From the NCBI GenBank assembly GCA_036504215.1, contig DASXVO010000054.1:124001-188000 (forward strand): a stretch of 64,000 nt of DNA. The letters run 5' to 3'. This DNA comes from Vicinamibacterales bacterium. Its GTDB lineage: Bacteria > Acidobacteriota > Vicinamibacteria > Vicinamibacterales > Fen-181. This document shows positions 59,222 through 64,000 of the stretch, in pieces; positions within the stretch are counted from its first letter, which is position 1; each line of letters starts with the position of its first letter. Below the pieces are notes generated by a model that saw only the letters and a list, made by a program, of their open reading frames with translations, had not been told where the DNA came from and ran no database searches. The translations under genes and the position numbers were made by a program.

Positions 59222-61684
59222 TCAATCGGTCGTGCCGGGCTCGATCTGCCAGACCCGCTCGCAGTACTCGCGGACCGACCGATCGGACGAGAACTCGCCC
59301 ATGCGGGCGACGTTGATGATCGAGTGACGCGTCCAGACGTCCTGGGTCCGCCATCGAGCGCTGACCGAATCCTGGCAATCGACGTAGGGCTGGTAGTCCG
59401 CCAGCAGCAGGAACGAGTCGGTCCACAGCAGGTTGTCGACGATCGGGCGGAACAGCTCCGTGTCTCCGTGCGACAGCGCGCCCGATCCGATCAGATCGAT
59501 CGCGCCGCGAAGGGCGGCATTCTGCTCGTAGATGGTCCGCGGCTGGTAACCATGGGCCCACGTGGCCTCCACCTGTTGCGCGGTGAGCCCGAAGAGGAAG
59601 AAATGATCCGCGCCCACCTGCTCGCGGATCTCGACGTTCGCGCCGTCCAGCGTGCCGATCGTCAGCGCCCCGTTCAGCGAGAACTTCATGTTCCCCGTGC
59701 CGCTCGCCTCCTTGCCCGCCGTGGAGATCTGCTCCGACAGATCGGCGGCCGGGTAGATGGGCTGCGCGTTCTTCACGTTGAAGTCCGGAAAGAACACGAC
59801 CTTCAAGCGGCCGCGGACGTCCGGGTCCTGGTTGACGAGGTCGGCGACGGAGGTGATCAGCTTGATGATCAGCTTCGCCATCCGATATGCCGGCGCCGCC
59901 TTGCCGGCGAACACGAACGTGCGCGGTACGATGTCGAGGCCTGGGTTCTCCTTCAGGCGCCGGTACAGCGTGAGGATGTGCAGGACGTTCAGGTGCTGCC
60001 GCTTGTACTCGTGGATCCGTTTCACCTGGATGTCGAACAGCGACGTCGGATCGACCACGACGCCGGTCCGCTTCTCGATCAGCCCGGCCAGACGCCGCTT
60101 GTTGGCGAGCTTGGCCTCTCGCCAGAGATCGCGGAAGCCGGGGTCGTCCTGGTGGTCTTCGAGCCGGCGGAGATCCTCCAGGTGACGGATCCAGCGATCG
60201 CCGATCCGGCTGGTGATGAGCGAGGCCAGTGCGGGATTGCTGAGCGCGAGAAAGCGGCGGGGGGTGACCCCGTTGGTCACGTTGCAGAACCGCTCCGGGA
60301 ACATCCCCACCCAGTCGGGCAGGACTTCTCGCATCAGGAGTTCGGTGTGGAGAGCGGCGACGCCGTTGATGGCGTGGCTGCCGACGCACGCGAGGTAGGC
60401 CATGCGCACGGCCCGGCCGCCGTGCTCGTCGACGAGCGACATCCTCGCGACGCGCGCCTCGTCGCCCGGATACCGTCGCCGGACCTCGTCCAGCAGGCGC
60501 CGGTTGATTTCGAAGATGATTTCGAGGTGCCGCGGGAGCAGGCGACCGAAGAGATCCAGCGGCCACGTCTCGAGCGCCTCGGGCAACAGCGTGTGGTTCG
60601 TGTAGCCGGTCGCGCTCACCGTGGCGGCCCACGCGGACTCCCAGCTCAGGCCGTGATCGTCGAGCAGGAGCCGCATGAGTTCGGCCACAGCCACTGCCGG
60701 GTGCGTGTCGTTCAGCTGAAGGGTCCAGTGCTGGTGGAACGTCTCGGGCCGGCCGCCGAAGCGCAGGTGCATCCGCATCATGTCCTGCACCGACGCCGAG
60801 ACGAAGAAATACTGCTGCTGCAGCCGCAGCGCCTTGCCCTGCACCGGCTCGTCGTTCGGGTAGAGGACCTTGCTGATCGTCTCGGACTTCACCTTGTCGT
60901 CGACGGCGTGCGCGTAGTGGCCGATGTTGAACTCGGCGAAGTCGAACGACTCGATCGCTTCCGCACGCCACAGGCGCAGCGTGTTGCAGTGGCCGACGCG
61001 GTAGCCGAGGACGGGCGTGTCGTGCGGCACGGCCCGCACGATCTCTCCGGGGATCCATCGCACGCGGAACCGGCCTTCCGCGTCCAGATAGCCCTCCGTT
61101 GTTCCGCCGAACTTCACCTCCAGCGTCAGTTCGGGTCGTGCGATCTCCCACGGGTTGCCCCAGCGGAGCCACTTGTCCGCCACCTCCACCTGCCATCCAT
61201 CGCGGATTTCCTGGTCGAAGATGCCGAACTCGTAGCGGATACCGTAGCCGATGGCGGGGACTTCGAGCGTGGCGAGCGAGTCCATGTAGCACGCCGCGAG
61301 GCGCCCGAGTCCGCCGTTGCCAAGCCCCGGCTCCTCCTCCTGGTCCAGGACTGCGTCGAGGTCGACGCCGATGCCGGCCATGGCCTCACGCATCGCATCG
61401 TAGATGCCGAGATTCACCAGGTTCGCGCCGAGTTGGGGCCCCATGAGGAATTCCGCGGAGAGATAGGCCACGCCTCGGACTCGCGACTCACGGACCAGTT
61501 CGTCGACCGTGTCGACGCCGCGCCGGAACAGTCGGTCGCGCACAGCGTAGGCAGCCGCCAGGTACAGGTCGTTCAGTGACGCCGTGCGTGGATGGCGTCC
61601 CTGCAGGTAGAAGAGGTGCTCGATGACGGCTCGCCTCAGGCTCTCGACGCTCGAGCACGTGCGGACGTCTTCCTGGTTCGACAT
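59222..61684 (-). CDS. glgP: glycogen/starch phosphorylase
   Basis: 820 residues, full length for GT35. RVRGVAYLSAEFLMGPQLGA and GLGNGGLGRLAACYMDSLAT give the N-terminal dimer and substrate region, QLNDTHPAVAVAELMRLL is conserved, and KEASGTGNMKFSLNGALTIG contains the PLP-bound Lys of the signature. Phosphorylase releases glucose-1-phosphate from alpha-1,4-glucan. The start MSNQEDVR at 61684 has GAGGGGG upstream; the open frame extends further but into the deaminase gene. No other glycogen gene is in the window. Confidence 0.95.
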   Translation of the reverse strand: MSNQEDVRTCSSVESLRRAVIEHLFYLQGRHPRTASLNDLYLAAAYAVRDRLFRRGVDTVDELVRESRVRGVAYLSAEFLMGPQLGANLVNLGIYDAMREAMAGIGVDLDAVLDQEEEPGLGNGGLGRLAACYMDSLATLEVPAIGYGIRYEFGIFDQEIRDGWQVEVADKWLRWGNPWEIARPELTLEVKFGGTTEGYLDAEGRFRVRWIPGEIVRAVPHDTPVLGYRVGHCNTLRLWRAEAIESFDFAEFNIGHYAHAVDDKVKSETISKVLYPNDEPVQGKALRLQQQYFFVSASVQDMMRMHLRFGGRPETFHQHWTLQLNDTHPAVAVAELMRLLLDDHGLSWESAWAATVSATGYTNHTLLPEALETWPLDLFGRLLPRHLEIIFEINRRLLDEVRRRYPGDEARVARMSLVDEHGGRAVRMAYLACVGSHAINGVAALHTELLMREVLPDWVGMFPERFCNVTNGVTPRRFLALSNPALASLITSRIGDRWIRHLEDLRRLEDHQDDPGFRDLWREAKLANKRRLAGLIEKRTGVVVDPTSLFDIQVKRIHEYKRQHLNVLHILTLYRRLKENPGLDIVPRTFVFAGKAAPAYRMAKLIIKLITSVADLVNQDPDVRGRLKVVFFPDFNVKNAQPIYPAADLSEQISTAGKEASGTGNMKFSLNGALTIGTLDGANVEIREQVGADHFFLFGLTAQQVEATWAHGYQPRTIYEQNAALRGAIDLIGSGALSHGDTELFRPIVDNLLWTDSFLLLADYQPYVDCQDSVSARWRTQDVWTRHSIINVARMGEFSSDRSVREYCERVWQIEPGTTD

Positions 61685-61706
61685 CGGTTGTCCCCCTCTT
61701 GTCCAA

Positions 61707-62987
61707 CTATGCGCGTTGGTGCCGCAGGAGGCCGGAGACGTAGACCTGGCGGACAGCCGAGCGGCCAGCCCGGTGCAGGATGCGCGATAGCAGATCGTCG
61801 GTCGACTCGGTCGTCGGGGCGCCAGCGGGCACGATGTGCCGCGCGTCGAGCACGATGAAATCCGCCGCCTTCCCTTTCTCCAGGCTCCCGACATCGTCGA
61901 ATCCGAGGGCCTTCGCGCCGCCAACCGTGGCCGTGCGCAGAAGTTCTGCCGGGCTGGGTGCGTGGCCATCGAGGAGGTGGACGGTCCATGACATGCGTGC
62001 GACCCGGAAGACCGAGAGGTCCGGACCGGCACCGACGTCCGACCCGAGACCGACGCGCGCCACCTGTGCGCGCTGCCAGTTCATGACGCCGCTGCCGAGG
62101 AACACGTTCGAGGTCGGACAGTGGGCGATCGCGCATGGCGCGAGGTGCTGCCACTCGCGGGCGGTCAGCCAGATGGCGTGCGCGAAGAGGCTGCGCGGCG
62201 TGACGAGCCCCGCGTTCTCGTACACCTCGAGGTACTCCTCCCCGAACCGCTCGCGCACCGCCTGGCACTCGGGCTGCTGCTCGGAAAGGTGGGTCTGAAT
62301 CGGCAACTGCTTCTCGCGCGCCAGCGTGCCGCACCCCTCGAGGAGTTCCCGGGTGCAGGACAGCGCAAAGCGCGGCGTAACCGCAAACCGGAGCCTGGGA
62401 CGATCGAGCTGCGCGAGTGCGTACGCCTCGTCGAGCACGCGCTTTGTCGTCACGCTCCGGTACGCGCCTTCGTCCATGAGCGGCGGGCCGATCCACGCGT
62501 GGATGCCCACCTCCTCTGCGGCATCGAAGCAGGCCTCCACCGAGTCGGGCCACGCCGACGTGTAGAGCGCGGCGGTCGTCGTGCCCTGCACGAGCATCTC
62601 GTGCATGAAGTTCCGGGACAGGATACGCGCGCGCTCGCCGCGGAACCGGCGCTCGAGGGGGAACGTCCACTTGCGCAGCCACTCGAGCAGGCTCTCGGGG
62701 TGGACGCCGCAGACAGGGAGCTGCGGAACGTGCGCGTGCGTGTCGACGAGGCCGGGAAAGACGATGTGCGGCCGGAGATCGGTGCAGTGGCGTGGTGCCG
62801 CCTTGCTGGGCCGCTTCCACGGTCCGGCGTGCAGGATCAAGCCGTCCTGCACATCGAGACGGCCGTCGTTCCAGTCCGCCCAGCCCGACTCGCCGACCGG
62901 CGTCAGGATGTGAGCCCGGTAGGTGGTCACAGGAGCCTGCGGTTGGCGGCTGGCCGCGGGCGTTTGGCGTTGCGACTGTGGGGTCAT
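61707..62987 (-). CDS. guaD: guanine deaminase
   Basis: 426 residues. The ATG at 62987 overlaps the stop of the xanthine-dehydrogenase FAD subunit (ATGA). The amidohydrolase barrel has PGLVDTHAHVPQLPVCG (HxH plus the PQ substrate-binding pair of guanine deaminases), THLSEQQPECQAVRERFGEE, FAHAIWL and the catalytic Asp in VGLGSDVGAGPDLS, a pattern specific to this enzyme. It converts guanine to xanthine, which the adjacent dehydrogenase subunits oxidise to urate. The first 30 residues are Gln/Pro-rich and poorly conserved. Confidence 0.85.
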   Translation of the reverse strand: MTPQSQRQTPAASRQPQAPVTTYRAHILTPVGESGWADWNDGRLDVQDGLILHAGPWKRPSKAAPRHCTDLRPHIVFPGLVDTHAHVPQLPVCGVHPESLLEWLRKWTFPLERRFRGERARILSRNFMHEMLVQGTTTAALYTSAWPDSVEACFDAAEEVGIHAWIGPPLMDEGAYRSVTTKRVLDEAYALAQLDRPRLRFAVTPRFALSCTRELLEGCGTLAREKQLPIQTHLSEQQPECQAVRERFGEEYLEVYENAGLVTPRSLFAHAIWLTAREWQHLAPCAIAHCPTSNVFLGSGVMNWQRAQVARVGLGSDVGAGPDLSVFRVARMSWTVHLLDGHAPSPAELLRTATVGGAKALGFDDVGSLEKGKAADFIVLDARHIVPAGAPTTESTDDLLSRILHRAGRSAVRQVYVSGLLRHQRA

Positions 62988-63805
62988 GCGGTTTCGTTCC
63001 AGAAGGCGCGCAGGAGATTGCACGCGACGCGGCGGCGGTACGCCGCGGTCGATCGGATGTCGTCGATTGGATGGATCTCGGTCAGCAGCGCGGCTGTCGC
63101 CTCGTCGAGCGATCCCCCGGAGGCGAGAATGTCCTCAGTCTGCGGTACGCGGACGACGGTTGGCGCAACGCTGCCGAAGGCGATGCGCGGCTTCGGCGCA
63201 CGCACGGCGGCGATGACGACCTTGGAGATCGCCTGCGCGGCGCGCGTCCCGACCTTTCGGAAGTACTGCCGCCCGGCGACGGGCGCGACTTCGACCGCTG
63301 CGATGAGTTCGTCCGGGCGCCTCACGCTCGCGCGATATCCGGTGTAGAACTCGTGGAACGGCACGCGTCGGACGCCGGACGCGCTCCGCAGCACGAGCAC
63401 GGCATCGACCGCGGCGAGCACGGGCAGGGTGTCGCCGGCGGGTGAGGCGTTGGCGATGTTGCCGCCGATCGTGCCCCGGTTCTGGATCTGCACGGCGCCG
63501 ACTTCGCGAGCGGCTGCGACGAGCGACGGGAGCCGTCGGCGCACGAGCGGCGAGCGGATGAGATCGCTGAAGGTCGTGAGCGCGCCGATCGAGAGCACCG
63601 TGCCGTTGACGGTGATCCCACGAAGCGCGTCGAGTCCCCACAGGTTCAGGAAACGGGTGCCGGGTCGCGTCCCGGCATTGAGGAGGACGTAGACGTCGGT
63701 GCACCCCGCGAGCGGCACGATCGGCTGACCGTCACGCATCACCTCGAGCGCGTGTTTCAGCGACCGCGGCTCGACGAGCTCGAGCGAAGAGATGGCGGGA
63801 TGCAT
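62984..63805 (-). CDS. xanthine dehydrogenase FAD-binding subunit
   Basis: 273 residues of the molybdopterin dehydrogenase FAD domain: LAGCTDVYVLLNAG, VGAVQIQNRGTIGGNIANAS and PAGDTLPVLAAVDAVL give the FAD site, and YFRKVGTRAAQAISKVVIAA starts the C-terminal domain. It is the medium subunit of xanthine or a related dehydrogenase and starts just after the 2Fe-2S subunit; the large molybdenum subunit must lie beyond the window. Coupled to guanine deaminase by ATGA. Confidence 0.85.
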   Translation of the reverse strand: MHPAISSLELVEPRSLKHALEVMRDGQPIVPLAGCTDVYVLLNAGTRPGTRFLNLWGLDALRGITVNGTVLSIGALTTFSDLIRSPLVRRRLPSLVAAAREVGAVQIQNRGTIGGNIANASPAGDTLPVLAAVDAVLVLRSASGVRRVPFHEFYTGYRASVRRPDELIAAVEVAPVAGRQYFRKVGTRAAQAISKVVIAAVRAPKPRIAFGSVAPTVVRVPQTEDILASGGSLDEATAALLTEIHPIDDIRSTAAYRRRVACNLLRAFWNETA

Positions 63806-63807
63806 CG

Positions 63808-64000
63808 CTACGCCTTCCCCTTCGACTCGCTCCGGGCAGGCCGCCTGGCCGCCTTTCCGCCCTTCTTCCGTCCCGCCTCGATCGCCCTGTAGATGCCGGT
63901 GTATCCGGTGCACCGGCAGATGTTGCCCGCGAGTCCGATACGGACGTCCTCGAGCGAGGCGTTCGGCGGCAGCGCCGCCGCCGCCATGATCATGCCCGGC
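63808..64000 (-). CDS. xanthine dehydrogenase 2Fe-2S subunit, C-terminal part (runs off the right edge)
   Basis: The last 63 codons are present. PGMIMAAAALPP precedes IGLAGNICRCTGYTGIYRAI, the cysteine pair of the second iron-sulfur cluster in XdhC/CoxS-type subunits, then a basic tail (GRKKGGKAARRPA) and the stop at 63808-63810. The FAD-subunit ATG follows 3 bases after it. The plant-type cluster domain and the start lie outside the window. Confidence 0.85.
   Translation of the reverse strand, partial: PGMIMAAAALPPNASLEDVRIGLAGNICRCTGYTGIYRAIEAGRKKGGKAARRPARSESKGKA

Noticed and set aside
1-64000. CRISPR arrays, tRNA or rRNA genes, intact transposases or prophage genes
   Set aside because: Looked for spaced repeats, T-arm GGTTCGA patterns and transposase motifs; none found by eye.

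Overview
High-GC bacterial chromosome segment, most likely from an Acidobacteriota member of the Vicinamibacteria type. This is an inference. It rests on the PadR/ADOP-type permease remnant, the VWA-domain family, a TonB receptor with an N-terminal carboxypeptidase-regulatory-like domain, many secreted M20/amidohydrolase enzymes, and the purine-rich GGAGGAAGGATGAA repeats. No rRNA, tRNA, CRISPR array or intact insertion sequence was seen.

Layout. 1-8.2 kb: a tightly packed reverse-strand operon (C69 dipeptidase, M14-like hydrolase, class-III aminotransferase, two-subunit CoA-transferase, aldehyde dehydrogenase, second class-III aminotransferase) with a good promoter at 6931-6960, divergent from a 3-oxoadipyl-CoA-type thiolase. 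Together these could take a diamino or omega-amino acid to succinyl-CoA plus acetyl-CoA. A lysine-6-dehydrogenase/saccharopine-dehydrogenase-like gene lies beside it. 10.4-19.7 kb: a degenerate zone of relics. They include an AbiEi antitoxin, the start of its toxin, an HsdR restriction subunit reduced to its ends, a metallo-beta-lactamase tail, a VWA protein, an esterase with an internal TAG, a methyltransferase with an internal TGA and a frameshifted gene. A few intact secreted or DinB-like genes are interleaved. 19.7-20.9 kb: an Rh-type ammonium channel.

21.2-36.5 kb: two oligopeptide-type importer sets (solute-binding protein plus two permeases, no ATPase genes), a DUF885 protein, a methyltransferase, Gfo/Idh oxidoreductase, secreted amidohydrolase and AbgB-like M20 enzyme. 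36.5-44.3 kb: a CDF metal exporter, a 4-hydroxy-2-oxoglutarate aldolase-like gene and an alanine-glyoxylate aminotransferase-like gene (a hydroxyproline/glyoxylate pairing), PadR with a collapsed ADOP permease, an M48 protease, a zincin of unknown family and an NlpC/P60 hydrolase. 44.4-51.8 kb: HNH nuclease, beta-propeller protein, cationic amino-acid permease, DHCW cupin, ABC-2 exporter pair, nitroreductase, FKBP. 51.8-64 kb: outer-membrane proteins including a TonB-dependent receptor, sulfatase-like TPR protein, metallo-beta-lactamase, glycogen phosphorylase, and guanine deaminase in an operon with xanthine-dehydrogenase small and medium subunits.

The gene content suggests a heterotroph living on peptides, amino acids and purines. 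Two sequence patterns stand out. At least eight genes carry a TANNNT hexamer only 6-8 bases before the start codon, as in leaderless transcription. Several dead genes keep both ends but have lost their middles.
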